Under the pieces are notes generated by a model that saw only the letters and a program-made list of their open reading frames with translations, had not been told where the DNA came from and did not search any database. This document shows positions 1 to 9,071 of a DNA stretch of 64,000 nt, in pieces. Numbering within the stretch: the stretch's first letter is position 1; each line of letters opens with the position of its first letter. Both the position numbers and the translations under genes were made by a program. Origin of the DNA: Rhizobium sp. P32RR-XVIII (GTDB taxonomy: Bacteria; Pseudomonadota; Alphaproteobacteria; Rhizobiales; Rhizobiaceae); NCBI RefSeq assembly GCF_012641395.1, contig NZ_JABAIH010000015.1:1-64000 (forward strand), written 5' to 3'.

Positions 1-307
1 GAGCCGTAACGAACCCTATCGAATAACACCGGTCCTAGCCGGAGCCTGAAAACACGACGCTATGTCGTGAACGTCGTTGGTAAAAGAGCAGGAGACTTAT
101 AACGCACCTATGTCAGTCGGCCCAAGGGAAGGGACAACCCACTATGCGCCAGGCGCTTCGAGCGCGAGCTATTGACCGGGACCCAATCTGCGGAGAGCAT
201 TATGGCCAGCGGCCCTGTTCTGCGCCGCATTCAAAGGCCGGACACATGGCAGCTCCGACCAGCAGCGTGCAAAAAGTCAAAAACCTCTTGCCAACCCGGA
301 GCAATGG
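1..307 (+). mobile_element. Probable 3' non-coding end of a second IS1111-type element
   Basis: No convincing gene lies here. The segment resembles the 3' non-coding end of the IS1111-type element at 41128-42518. It carries the same GGCCAGCGGC (204-213, compared with 42406-42415), then TCAAAGGCC-like and AGTCAAAAACCTCTTGC-like blocks in the same order, and it stops where that element has its right inverted repeat. I infer that the transposase of this third element lies left of the window and that its right end abuts the element starting near 301. Alternatively it is unrelated intergenic DNA; the match was made by eye. Confidence 0.4.
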
Positions 308-322
308 TATGGACCCCGCCCG
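308..322 (+). repeat. Left subterminal inverted repeat of IS1111-type element
   Basis: TATGGACCCCGCCCG, a perfect inverted match to 1666-1680. It lies 51 bp upstream of the transposase start codon. Confidence 0.85.
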
Positions 323-373
323 CCATCGGGCGCAGCCTTCACAACTCCGAAATGGACTAGAAGGAGGATTACC

Positions 374-1408
374 ATGTCGATCGTTCGGATTGGTCTCGAT
401 CTAGCCAAATACGTCTTTGAGGTTCACGGCGTGGACATTCATGGCAAGGTGGTCCTGCGCAAAAGGTTGCGACGAGATGCCGTCTCTACGTTCTTTGCTA
501 ACCTGCCGAAGTGCCTGATTGGTATGGAAGCTTCGAATGGCGCGCATTATTGGGCGAGAACGTTGAAGGCGCTGGGGCATGAGGTTCGGCTCATCAGTCC
601 GCAATTTGTAAAGCCTTATGTCAAATCGAATAAAAACGATCAGAATGATGCGGAAGCGATCTGTGAAGCCATTAGTCGACCGTCGATGCGCTTTGTCCCA
701 CCGAAGTCGGCCGATCAGCTGACGATGCAGGCCGTCCATCGGATCCGCCAGCGGCTCATTGGTGATCGTGTGCGGCTCGTCAATCAGATCAGAGGTCTGC
801 TTTCTGAGCATGGTATTGTTGTTGCCCGCGACATCGCGCAGCTTCGTAGACGCCTGGTGGAAATCGTTGGTGACAGCGCCGAGGAACTCGGTGACCTGCT
901 CCGGTCGCTGATGCGGGAATTACATGTGGAACTGACGGAACTGGATACTCGAATCAAGTCATTCGATCTTCGGTTACGAGAGATCTTCCGCGACAGCGAA
1001 CAATGCCAGCGCCTTGGCAAGATCGAGGGTATTGGACCGGTCACGGCAACAGCCCTGGTTGCAGCTGTTGGCGACCGATCATCGTTCAAAAATGGAAGGC
1101 AGTTTGCAGCCTGGCTGGGTTTGGTACCTAAACAGCAATCAAGTGGCGGTCGTCAGCGTTTGTTTGGGATCAGCAAACGAGGAGATCGTTATCTGCGCAC
1201 ATTGCTGATTCACGGTGCCAGAGCGGCCTTGGCCCGAGCTGGCGGCAAACAAGATCCGCGCAGTGTTTGGCTTGGCAAGCTTCGTCTCCGACGTCATCCT
1301 AATGTCGCCGCGGTCGCCCTCGCCAACAAGAACGCTCGGATCGTATGGGCGATGCTTTCTGGGAATGAGAACTATGAAATGCAACGATCCGTGGGAAGCG
1401 CTGCCTGA
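374..1408 (+). CDS. IS110-family (IS1111 group) transposase
   Basis: A 344-residue DEDD transposase, the recombinase that moves the surrounding element. The N-terminal RuvC-like domain keeps the four acidic residues: D9 in the GLDLAK motif, E52 in GMEASNG, and D89 and D92 in KNDQNDAEA. The C-terminal Tnp domain has the LGLVPKQ and SSGG block around residues 248-259, which carries the conserved serine (S256 or S257). The wording of the middle region (SRPSMRFVPPKS) is that of the IS1111 subgroup. The start is preceded by AGAAGGAGGA at good spacing. The frame is uninterrupted and the length is normal, so it should be functional. Confidence 0.96.
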   Translation: MSIVRIGLDLAKYVFEVHGVDIHGKVVLRKRLRRDAVSTFFANLPKCLIGMEASNGAHYWARTLKALGHEVRLISPQFVKPYVKSNKNDQNDAEAICEAISRPSMRFVPPKSADQLTMQAVHRIRQRLIGDRVRLVNQIRGLLSEHGIVVARDIAQLRRRLVEIVGDSAEELGDLLRSLMRELHVELTELDTRIKSFDLRLREIFRDSEQCQRLGKIEGIGPVTATALVAAVGDRSSFKNGRQFAAWLGLVPKQQSSGGRQRLFGISKRGDRYLRTLLIHGARAALARAGGKQDPRSVWLGKLRLRRHPNVAAVALANKNARIVWAMLSGNENYEMQRSVGSAA

Positions 1409-1665
1409 CGAGAGCATATCAAAAATGGAGATACACGCCTGACAATTGCAGCAAACGGCAGGAGATGAAAAACGGTCACTCCCGTCGCTTTCCGAGCCTG
1501 ATGTGTGGACCGGCATGGCGTCGTGCCAATGTCTTCGGGGCATTGAGGTGGAAGCGAGCGAAAACCCATCGTGGCTCGCAGCGACGATATCCGCGCTGCA
1601 TCAGGAAGCCGGATATACGTCAGCAGTTGTGACCAGCAATCCCATCTCGCCAAATCTGTTGCAAT
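1409..1665 (+). ncRNA. Candidate guide (seek/bridge) RNA region of IS1111-type element
   Basis: The 257 bases between the transposase stop and the right inverted repeat contain no convincing gene. In IS1111-group elements this 3' segment encodes the structured non-coding RNA that binds transposase and directs target choice. The second IS1111-type element in this window has a 3' segment of nearly the same length (258 bases). RNA boundaries and guide loops cannot be placed by eye. Confidence 0.5.
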
Positions 1666-1680
1666 CGGGCGGGGTCCATA
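1666..1680 (-). repeat. Right subterminal inverted repeat of IS1111-type element
   Basis: CGGGCGGGGTCCATA, the exact reverse complement of 308-322. Confidence 0.85.
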
Positions 1681-1685
1681 TACCG

Positions 1686-2069
1686 TCCACACATGGCGCG
1701 TAAATGCCGTCGCCTAAAAATCCATGTGATGTCTGCTTTCAGGCAGGGGCGACCACGACCTCTGTGACCGATATGGGAGCGCAAGCCGGAAATTATTTCC
1801 ACTTGGGGGCCGGAACCGGACGGTCCGCTCTCGGCACGGCTGCCTCAAGTGCGGAAGTTCTCAGCCGACCATGACCGCTTTCCGCCCATGGCGGCCCTTC
1901 ATTGACCAAGGTTTCGACCGGCCACTTGAGGGGCTGGGACAGCCATTATTCCGACGCAATACCAGCGCAATTTTGCCGCGATAAGCTCCGGTAGCATTCC
2001 CAATACAGTTGGTCTTCGAACAGCGCTGACAGTCGCACATCAGTGCGGCACCCATGAGGGAGGTTCCGC
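1686..2069. other. Intergenic region upstream of the DUF3604 operon
   Basis: There are 384 bases without a convincing gene on either strand. It must hold the promoter of the downstream seven-gene operon unless transcription enters from the insertion sequence, but I cannot pick a clear -35/-10 pair. A Shine-Dalgarno sequence, GAGGGAGG, ends just before the ATG at 2070. An insertion sequence may have landed close to this promoter and altered it. Confidence 0.5.
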
Positions 2070-4451
2070 ATGACTCGAACGGCGATAGTAAAGGCTACCT
2101 ACGCGTTCCTGCTTGCCAGCACGGCAATTGCGACTGCAGAGGAGGGAAATCCCCTCCGCGACGCCTATTTTGGGGAAACTCACGTTCACACGAGCTGGTC
2201 GGCGGATGCCTGGCTGTTCGGCAACCGGATGACCGATCCCGCCGACGCCTACAAGTATTTCAAAGGCGAACCGATCAAGCATCCACTCGGCTATGACATC
2301 AAGATCGACACGCCGCTGGATTTCGCAGGCGTCACAGATCACTCCGAATATGTCGGGGTGATCAAGCTGGCCAACGAGCCCAATTCGCCTGTCAGCAAGA
2401 TAGCGGCGGCTCAACCGCTGATCCTCAAGAACGATAGTACGGAAGCAGCCAATGACGTCTTCCTGTACGCGCTCAACCACATCATGCGCGGTCCGCCGGT
2501 CAAGGCGCTGATGAGCCCAGAGATTGCCCACACGGTGTGGGAGCAGAATGTCGCATACGCCAACCAGGCCAACGAGCCGGGGAAGTTCACAGCATTCTGC
2601 GCCTATGAGTGGACGTCCATGCCCAACAACATGAACCTCCACCGCAATATCTTCTTCAAGGATTGTGCTCGCGTGCCGGCAGCGCCGTTCAGCTCGCTCG
2701 ATTCTGCGGACCCATCGGACCTCTGGACGTGGATGGATTCACAACGCCAACAGGGCAACGACCTACTGGCGATCTCGCACAACGCCAATCTCTCAGACGG
2801 ACGCATGTACCCGACCGAAGTCGACCTTCAGGGGCGCCCGATCGACAAAGCCTACGCCGAAGACCGGATGCGCAACGAACCGTTGATCGAGATAAAGCAG
2901 CTTAAGGGAGCATCTGAGACGCATCCGCTGCTGTCGCCCAATGACGAGTTCGCAAACTTCGAGATCCTGGCATTCATGCTCGGCGACCCTGCGGGCCGCA
3001 TCCCTCATATCATCGGCAGCTATGCCCGCCAGGCTCTGAAGGACGGTCTCGCGCTCCAGGATGCAAAAGGCTTCAACCCTTACAGGTTCGGCTTCGGAGC
3101 AGCCGCGGATTCCCACAATACCGGTGTCCCTTATCGCGAGGATAACTTCTTCGGCGGTCACGCCAATTTCGACGGAACCATCGAGACCCGCATGGCGGGC
3201 AACGTCTGGGGCGGCCTCGACGTAAGGCTCGAGGGAACTGCAGGCCTCACCGGCGTGTGGGCAGAGGAGAATAGCCGCGAGTCGATATTCAACGCCATGA
3301 AGCGCAAGGAGACCTTTGCGGTCAGCGGACCTCATATCAAGGTTCGATTCTTTGGCGGCTGGAACTACGCGGACGGCGAGACCGCCGACCAGCGGCGTGA
3401 TTTCTGGAAATCAACGCCCGACTGGATCAAGGATCGCGACTGGGTAAAGGCCGCTTACGCTCAGGGTGTGCCCATGGGTGGTGACCTCGCCCCCTTGCCC
3501 TCTGGCGACAAGACGCCTTCGTTCGCCATCTGGGCGGTCAAGGACCCCACCTCTGGCAATCTCGATCGTATTCAGATCGTCAAGGGTTGGGCCAAGAGCG
3601 GGCAGAGCTTTGAGAAAGTCTTCGACGTCGCCTGGGCAGGTGACAGGACGCCAGACAAGTGGACCGGGGTTGTGCCTCCGATCGGCTCGACGGCAGACGT
3701 CGAAAAGGCCACGTACACGAACACGATAGGCGCTGTCGAACTGAAAACCGTGTGGACCGATCCCGAGTTCGATCCGCACGTTCCGGCCTTCTACTACGCC
3801 CGCGTGCTCGAGATTCCGACGCCGCGCTGGACGACGATCCAGGCGGCCCAACTGGGCATAGCGCCTCCTGATGTCGTGCCAGCAACCATCCAGGAGCGGG
3901 CATGGAGTTCGCCGATCTGGTACTCGCCGTCCGCAGAGATGCAAAAGCAGGCCAAGCCCGGCATGACCGTCGAGGCACTGAAGAAGCAGGGCGCCGTCCA
4001 GCTCGGCGACGCCGAGATCAGGGAATTGATCGTCGACAAGTCGACTTGGCTGCAGAACAACGTCACTGGCACCAAATTCAAGATCACCTACAGCGGGTCG
4101 GGGAGCGCCAACGCGACGCAGACGCTTTCGCCGATCGACCCGAGCTATCTGACGGCGAAGCTTGGGCAGAACCAGGGCCAGAGCCAGATCAATCACGTCG
4201 GGCGCGGTGCGGTTCAGGCAAGCGAGGTCGGTGACGCAGCGGCAGCGAGCTATCTCGGCATAACGTCGCCCTACTACATCAATGACGGCAAGATCGTTAC
4301 CGTGCTTGCCGGTACACCGATCGAGGTCACCCCCTACAAGCTGGGAGACAAGTACTACGGGGCGCGCAGCAACGAGTTTGGCTACGCCAATTACGAGATC
4401 ATTCCAGACGTACAGGAGATGAATCCCTTCGGACCCGAGGGACGGGATTGA
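2070..4451 (+). CDS. Exported DUF3604 protein, copy 1
   Basis: A 793-residue protein of the DUF3604 family, whose biochemical role is not established. A signal peptide spans residues 1-23 (LLASTAIATAEE), so the mature protein is periplasmic or secreted. The mature N-terminus has GETHVHT (H38, H40), followed by VTDHSEY (D90, H91), E180, H191 in NLHRN, H237 in ISHNAN and D347/H349 in ADSHN. This ordered set of His/Asp residues resembles the metal ligands of PHP-type phosphoesterases, so a metallohydrolase is inferred. It is the first gene of the operon and has a strong GAGGGAGG ribosome site. The next gene is a near-copy. Confidence 0.9.
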   Translation: MTRTAIVKATYAFLLASTAIATAEEGNPLRDAYFGETHVHTSWSADAWLFGNRMTDPADAYKYFKGEPIKHPLGYDIKIDTPLDFAGVTDHSEYVGVIKLANEPNSPVSKIAAAQPLILKNDSTEAANDVFLYALNHIMRGPPVKALMSPEIAHTVWEQNVAYANQANEPGKFTAFCAYEWTSMPNNMNLHRNIFFKDCARVPAAPFSSLDSADPSDLWTWMDSQRQQGNDLLAISHNANLSDGRMYPTEVDLQGRPIDKAYAEDRMRNEPLIEIKQLKGASETHPLLSPNDEFANFEILAFMLGDPAGRIPHIIGSYARQALKDGLALQDAKGFNPYRFGFGAAADSHNTGVPYREDNFFGGHANFDGTIETRMAGNVWGGLDVRLEGTAGLTGVWAEENSRESIFNAMKRKETFAVSGPHIKVRFFGGWNYADGETADQRRDFWKSTPDWIKDRDWVKAAYAQGVPMGGDLAPLPSGDKTPSFAIWAVKDPTSGNLDRIQIVKGWAKSGQSFEKVFDVAWAGDRTPDKWTGVVPPIGSTADVEKATYTNTIGAVELKTVWTDPEFDPHVPAFYYARVLEIPTPRWTTIQAAQLGIAPPDVVPATIQERAWSSPIWYSPSAEMQKQAKPGMTVEALKKQGAVQLGDAEIRELIVDKSTWLQNNVTGTKFKITYSGSGSANATQTLSPIDPSYLTAKLGQNQGQSQINHVGRGAVQASEVGDAAAASYLGITSPYYINDGKIVTVLAGTPIEVTPYKLGDKYYGARSNEFGYANYEIIPDVQEMNPFGPEGRD

Positions 4452-4483
4452 CGTCCACTCGACGAAAAAGCCTGGGGAGATAG

Positions 4484-4499
4484 GCGACACGATTGTCGC
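4484..4499 (+). other. Small hairpin between the two DUF3604 genes
   Basis: GCGACA and TGTCGC flank a 4-base loop in the 80-bp spacer between the duplicated genes. No T-run follows, so it is not a clear terminator; mRNA processing or attenuation is possible. Confidence 0.35.
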
Positions 4500-4531
4500 T
4501 AGGCGTACAAACCGGATGAGGGAGATTCGAC

Positions 4532-6916
4532 ATGAATCGGACCAAGTTTGTGGCATGCTCCTATGCTCTGCTGCTTGCCAGCACCTCGCTTGCGGCGGCC
4601 CAGGAGCGAAATCCTCTTCGTGACGCCTATTTCGGCGAAACCCACGTTCATACCAGTTATTCTTTAGACGCCTGGCTGTTCGGAAATCGGATGACCGATC
4701 CCGGCGACGCCTACAAGTATTTCAAGGGCGAGCCGATCAAGCACCCGCTCGGATACGACATCAGGATCGACACGCCGCTTGATTTCGCAGGCGTCACCGA
4801 CCACTCCGAATATGTTGGCGTCGTCAGGCTGGCCAATGACCCCGGCTCGGCCATCAACAAGATGTCGGCCGCGGAACCGCTCATACTCAAGAACAACAGC
4901 CAGGAGGAAGTTTCGCGTGTCTACCTCTACGCCCTCAAGCTGCTCGCCGGCGAAAAGATCAAGGCGTTGTTGAGCCCCGAGATCGCACACACGGTGTGGG
5001 GAGAGAACATCGATTTTGCGAACAAGGCCAACGAGCCCGGCAAGTTCACTGCCTTCTGTTCCTACGAGTGGACGTCCATGCCGAACAACATGAATCTCCA
5101 CCGCAATGTCTTCTTCAAGGATTGTGCACACGTACCGGCCGCGCCCTTCAGCGCGTTGGATTCGGACATTCCATCAGACCTATGGAAATGGATGGACGAC
5201 CAGCGCAGCCAGGGCAACGACCTCCTGGCCATCTCGCATAATGCCAATCTCTCAGACGGACGCATGTATCCGACCGAGATCGATGTGAACGGACGACCGA
5301 TTGACAGGGCATACGCCGAAGATCGTATGCGCAACGAGCCCCTTATCGAGATTAAGCAAATTAAGGGAGCGTCGGAGACGCATCCGTTGCTGTCCCCCAC
5401 CGACGAGTTCGCGACATACCAGATCTTCACCTACCTCCTCAGCAATCCCGAGGGCCGGATTCCCCATATCATCGGCAGCTATGCTCGCCAGGCCTTGAAG
5501 GATGGCCTAGTGCTGGAAGACACAAAAGGATTCAACCCATACAAGTTCGGGTTCGGCGCAGCTTCCGACTCACATAATACCGGCGCACCCTATCGCCAGG
5601 ACAACTTCTTCGGCGGCCATGCCAGTCTCGATGGAACGATCGAGAAGCGCATGTCGGGCACAATGTTTGCCGGGATGGATCCCCGACTTGAGAACCCGGC
5701 GGGACTGACAGGAGTGTGGGCGGAGGAGAACACGCGCGAGTCGATCTTCAACGCTATGAAGCGCAAGGAGACTTTCGCGGTCAGCGGCCCTCACATCAAG
5801 GTCCGGGTCTTCGGTGGCTGGAACTATGCTGAAGGACAGACTGCCGACCAGCGGCACGATTTCTGGAAGTCGACGCCGGACTGGATCAAGGACCGTGACT
5901 GGCTCAAGGCCGCCTATGCGCAGGGCGTTCCCATGGGCGGTGATCTCACGCCTCCGCCCGCCGGGGACAAGCCGCCAGCGTTCGCAGTATGGGCGGTCAA
6001 GGACCCGACGTCGGGCAACCTTGACCGTATCCAGATCGTCAAGGGCTGGGCCAAGAGCGGTCAGAGCTTCGAGAAAGTCTTCGACGTCGCCTGGGCCGGG
6101 GACCGGACACCCGACAAGTGGACCGGTGTCGTGCCGCCGATCGGCTCCACGGTCGACCTGGAAAAGGGCACGTACACGAACAGCATCGGCGCCGTCGAAC
6201 TGAAGTCCGTTTGGACGGACCCTGAGTTCGACCAGAGTACTCCGGCGTTCTATTACGCCCGCGTGCTTGAAATTCCAACGCCGCGCTGGACTACCATCCA
6301 GGCGGCCCAACTCGGCATCGCGCCGCCCGACGTAGCGCCGACCACTGTCCAAGAGCGAGCATGGAGCTCGCCGATCTGGTACACGCCCGCGCCCGAAACC
6401 CACAAACTCGCCAAGGCCGGGCCTACGGTCGATGATATCAAGAAAGCTGGCGCGGTCGCTCTTGACGATGCCGAGTTGAAGGCACTGATTGTCGACAAGA
6501 CCCCCTGGCTGCAGAACAACGTGACCGGTACGAAGTTCCGGATCACGTACAGCGCTTCCGGCACTGCCAACGCCACGCAGACGCTGGCGCCGATCGACCC
6601 AAGCTATTTCACGTCGAAACTGGATCAGAACCAGGGACAAGCCCTGGCGGACAATGTCGGCCGCCAAACATTGATGCCCAGCGCCACGGGCGATGCGGCA
6701 GCGGCGAGCTATCTCGGCACGCCTTCGCCGTACTATATCAACGACGGCAAGCTCGTGACCGTGCTCGCCGGCACGCCGATCGAAGTCACTGCATACAAGC
6801 TCGGGGACAAGGTCTACGGGGCGCGCAGCAACGAGTTCGGCTACGTCAACTACGAGATCATTCCCGAAATCAAGGAGTTGAATCCGCTATCCCCTGGCAA
6901 CGCGGTGCTCCAGTGA
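4532..6916 (+). CDS. Exported DUF3604 protein, copy 2
   Basis: A 794-residue paralogue of the preceding gene, collinear over its whole length and very similar by eye. It has its own signal peptide (LLLASTSLAAAQ) and keeps every putative metal-ligand motif: GETHVHT, VTDHSEY, NLHRN, ISHNAN and SDSHN. The greatest divergence is in the signal peptide, the segment around residues 105-165 and the C-terminal tail (NPLSPGNAVLQ). A GAGGGAGA ribosome site precedes the ATG. Keeping both copies with intact motifs suggests either dosage need or split substrate specificity. The next gene starts 10 bp after its stop. Confidence 0.9.
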   Translation: MNRTKFVACSYALLLASTSLAAAQERNPLRDAYFGETHVHTSYSLDAWLFGNRMTDPGDAYKYFKGEPIKHPLGYDIRIDTPLDFAGVTDHSEYVGVVRLANDPGSAINKMSAAEPLILKNNSQEEVSRVYLYALKLLAGEKIKALLSPEIAHTVWGENIDFANKANEPGKFTAFCSYEWTSMPNNMNLHRNVFFKDCAHVPAAPFSALDSDIPSDLWKWMDDQRSQGNDLLAISHNANLSDGRMYPTEIDVNGRPIDRAYAEDRMRNEPLIEIKQIKGASETHPLLSPTDEFATYQIFTYLLSNPEGRIPHIIGSYARQALKDGLVLEDTKGFNPYKFGFGAASDSHNTGAPYRQDNFFGGHASLDGTIEKRMSGTMFAGMDPRLENPAGLTGVWAEENTRESIFNAMKRKETFAVSGPHIKVRVFGGWNYAEGQTADQRHDFWKSTPDWIKDRDWLKAAYAQGVPMGGDLTPPPAGDKPPAFAVWAVKDPTSGNLDRIQIVKGWAKSGQSFEKVFDVAWAGDRTPDKWTGVVPPIGSTVDLEKGTYTNSIGAVELKSVWTDPEFDQSTPAFYYARVLEIPTPRWTTIQAAQLGIAPPDVAPTTVQERAWSSPIWYTPAPETHKLAKAGPTVDDIKKAGAVALDDAELKALIVDKTPWLQNNVTGTKFRITYSASGTANATQTLAPIDPSYFTSKLDQNQGQALADNVGRQTLMPSATGDAAAASYLGTPSPYYINDGKLVTVLAGTPIEVTAYKLGDKVYGARSNEFGYVNYEIIPEIKELNPLSPGNAVLQ

Positions 6917-6926
6917 GGAGACTTTG

Positions 6927-8063
6927 ATGAACTCCGAACGGCAGGTGCCAATTCCTTCAGTGCGGTGGCTTAGGCCTGTGCTGAGCGCACTTGTCTTCGT
7001 GAGTTCCGTTGCAACCGCGATCGCGTGCCCTCTCTGTTATGAGGCGGCCAAGCAGATGGTGACGATCGGTCAGCAGCTCAACACAGCCGACCGGGTCGTG
7101 ATTGCCCGGTGGGGCGGGTCCACGACCCACTTCCGGATCGCTTCCGCCATCAAGGGGGATGATGCCGATAGCGCAACAATTGTAGACCCGGTGCTGGCCT
7201 CCGACGGAACCGTCCCCTCCGGGTGCGATCCGTGCCTGCTCATCCACTACGCGCTCAATCCGCAATGGACCGCTTTGGGGACCATGCCGATCGAATACGC
7301 GGATTGGCTGCGGCAACTGATTGCGACCTACCGGACGAGCGGCGAGCTTCGTCGTGCAACCTGGCCGCAGAGACTGCAGCCGTCGACGGTGCTGAACGAG
7401 GCCGGCTCGCGGCAGTGTATTTCACTTGTTCTTCCGCGCCTCGAAAGTCCAGATGCGCTGATCGCACAGATTGCCTGGCAAGAACTCGCTCACGCTCCTT
7501 ACCAGGCCCTGGAAACGGTGCGCTCGCACGTCGATGCGGGAACGGTCGAGGGCTGGCTGAACGATCCGAAGCTTGCCTCGCGCCGAGCCGTCTATACCCT
7601 CGTGCTCGGGTTCGTCGGCGGCCCGGACGACGCGGAGCGCCTTGAGCAAAGGATGGGAGTGGCAGGAACGTCGCATGACGCCACGAACCTCGCCGCGATG
7701 ATCGGCGCGGACCTCGAGTTGCGCGGGCCGTCGCGCATTGCTTGGGTCGAAGCGACGTATTTTGCCGATCATACGCGGACGATGCCCGAGATCGAAGCCG
7801 CCTTGCTCGCGCTCAATGTGCATGGCGAGGCGAATGGCACCATATCCCGCGAACAGGTGATCGACGCCTATCTCGCCTTTATCAGGGAGCGTCCCGCGAT
7901 GGCCGGCTTCGTCGCGCAGCAGCTCGCCGATTGGAATTACTGGGGTGCCGCGACCGAATACGCAGCACTTCTTGCCTCGGATGCGGTGAAAGACCCGGCC
8001 TCCCAGTTCGCAGTCGTCAACTATCTGCAGCGAGCCGCGGCCGCGAAGGCAGCCTTGCAGTAA
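6927..8063 (+). CDS. Exported protein of unknown function
   Basis: A 378-residue protein whose family I do not recognise. The hydrophobic segment around residues 17-33 ends in ATAIACPLC and looks like a signal peptide. The mature N-terminus has CPLC followed by CDPC about 65 residues later, so cysteine pairs could form disulphides or bind metal. The C-terminal half is alpha-helical in character. ATG 6927 is chosen because GTGAGGAG lies 6 bases upstream; an in-frame TTG sits one codon earlier. It is the third gene of the DUF3604 operon and presumably shares its exported role. Confidence 0.8.
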   Translation: MNSERQVPIPSVRWLRPVLSALVFVSSVATAIACPLCYEAAKQMVTIGQQLNTADRVVIARWGGSTTHFRIASAIKGDDADSATIVDPVLASDGTVPSGCDPCLLIHYALNPQWTALGTMPIEYADWLRQLIATYRTSGELRRATWPQRLQPSTVLNEAGSRQCISLVLPRLESPDALIAQIAWQELAHAPYQALETVRSHVDAGTVEGWLNDPKLASRRAVYTLVLGFVGGPDDAERLEQRMGVAGTSHDATNLAAMIGADLELRGPSRIAWVEATYFADHTRTMPEIEAALLALNVHGEANGTISREQVIDAYLAFIRERPAMAGFVAQQLADWNYWGAATEYAALLASDAVKDPASQFAVVNYLQRAAAAKAALQ

Positions 8064-8090
8064 AGCGTTTGATCTTTGGGGGGCGAGTTC

Positions 8091-9071
8091 ATGTCAGAGC
8101 CGTTAGGGTACTCGCCTGAAGATGCTGACAGCCCAAGGGAATCAGGCGAGAAAGGGCCCTCCCGCATTCGCCGCTGGTCGCGCGAACCGCTCTTCCATTT
8201 CCTTTTTGCCGCATCGCTCCTCTTCGTCGTCTACCAAATTTTGAACCCGGCCAGCGGTCAAGTCGACCGCACCAAACAGATCACGCTGACCGAGGACGAT
8301 CTGCGCCAATTGGCCGTGAGCTGGCTTGCCCAAGGGCGCCCCCCACCTTCCACCGCCGAGATGCGCCAACTGGTTGACGAGAGGGTCAGCGAAGAAATCT
8401 TGTCCCGCGAAGCCGTGGCGCTCGGCCTCGACAAGGACGACGAGATCATCAAGCGGCGATTGGTGCAGAAGATGAATTTCCTCGCTCAGGACATTGCCGC
8501 ATTGCAGGCGCCGAGCGACGACGAGCTTGCGAAATGGTACGCCCAGAATGCCGATCGTTTTGCGTTGCCTCCGCGAGCGACTTTTCGGCACCTGTATTTC
8601 GCCCTGGATCGGCCGGGTGCGCGGGAGAGGTCTGACGCGGCACTTGCCACGATTGCCGGAAAGCCGGCCGATGCTTCCGAACTGGTGGGCTTCGCAGACC
8701 CATTCATGTTCCAGGACTACTACGCCGAACGAACGCCCGAGCAGGTGGCCAGGGAGTTCGGTCCGCCTTTCGCCAAGGCCCTGTTTCAGTTGAAGCCGAG
8801 CGTATGGCAGGGGCCGATCCAATCCGGCTATGGCTGGCATCTCGTTTTCGTTGACGCCATCCAGCCGCGCCGGGTCCCCGCATTCGAAGAAGTCAAATCC
8901 AACGTCAAGACCGCATGGCTGGATCAAAAGCAGAGCGAGGTCAAACGCACCACGTTCGACGCTTTGCGCGCGCACTACAAGGTCGTGGTTCCCCCACTCG
9001 AATCGGTCGACTTGAGAAGCCTGCTGGCACCTCGGACACCGGTCGCCTCGATGGAACCCGCCCCAGAATGA
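8091..9071 (+). CDS. Membrane-anchored parvulin-like peptidyl-prolyl isomerase
   Basis: A 326-residue protein with a cytoplasmic N-tail, one membrane segment (about 33-51) and a periplasmic region laid out like SurA/PpiD chaperones: a helical part (ITLTEDDLRQLA to LVQKM) and a PPIC-type isomerase domain (residues about 145-265, with RHLYFALDRP and SGYGWHLVFVDAIQPRRVPAFEEV). It probably helps fold the exported products of this operon. Start 8091 follows GGGGGGCGAG; an in-frame TTG lies 15 bases upstream. The stop overlaps the next start (ATGA), which implies translational coupling. Confidence 0.85.
   Translation: MSEPLGYSPEDADSPRESGEKGPSRIRRWSREPLFHFLFAASLLFVVYQILNPASGQVDRTKQITLTEDDLRQLAVSWLAQGRPPPSTAEMRQLVDERVSEEILSREAVALGLDKDDEIIKRRLVQKMNFLAQDIAALQAPSDDELAKWYAQNADRFALPPRATFRHLYFALDRPGARERSDAALATIAGKPADASELVGFADPFMFQDYYAERTPEQVAREFGPPFAKALFQLKPSVWQGPIQSGYGWHLVFVDAIQPRRVPAFEEVKSNVKTAWLDQKQSEVKRTTFDALRAHYKVVVPPLESVDLRSLLAPRTPVASMEPAPE

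Larger units (their letters stand above)
301..1685 (+). mobile_element. IS110-family insertion sequence, IS1111 group
   Basis: The element is bounded by a perfect 15-bp inverted repeat, TATGGACCCCGCCCG at 308-322 and its complement at 1666-1680. IS1111-group elements have subterminal repeats with a few bases outside them, so the outer limits (about 301 and 1685) are estimates. It contains one intact transposase, about 50 bp of 5' leader and 257 bp of 3' non-coding DNA. That asymmetry is expected of the IS1111 group, whose target-guiding RNA lies downstream of the transposase. The element appears intact and could be active. Confidence 0.85.

Noticed and set aside
5570..6667. Minus-strand open frame of 365 codons opposite the second DUF3604 gene
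   Set aside because: Arg/Gly-rich antisense of a clear gene with no ribosome site; similar antisense frames occur opposite the first copy because the two are paralogues.
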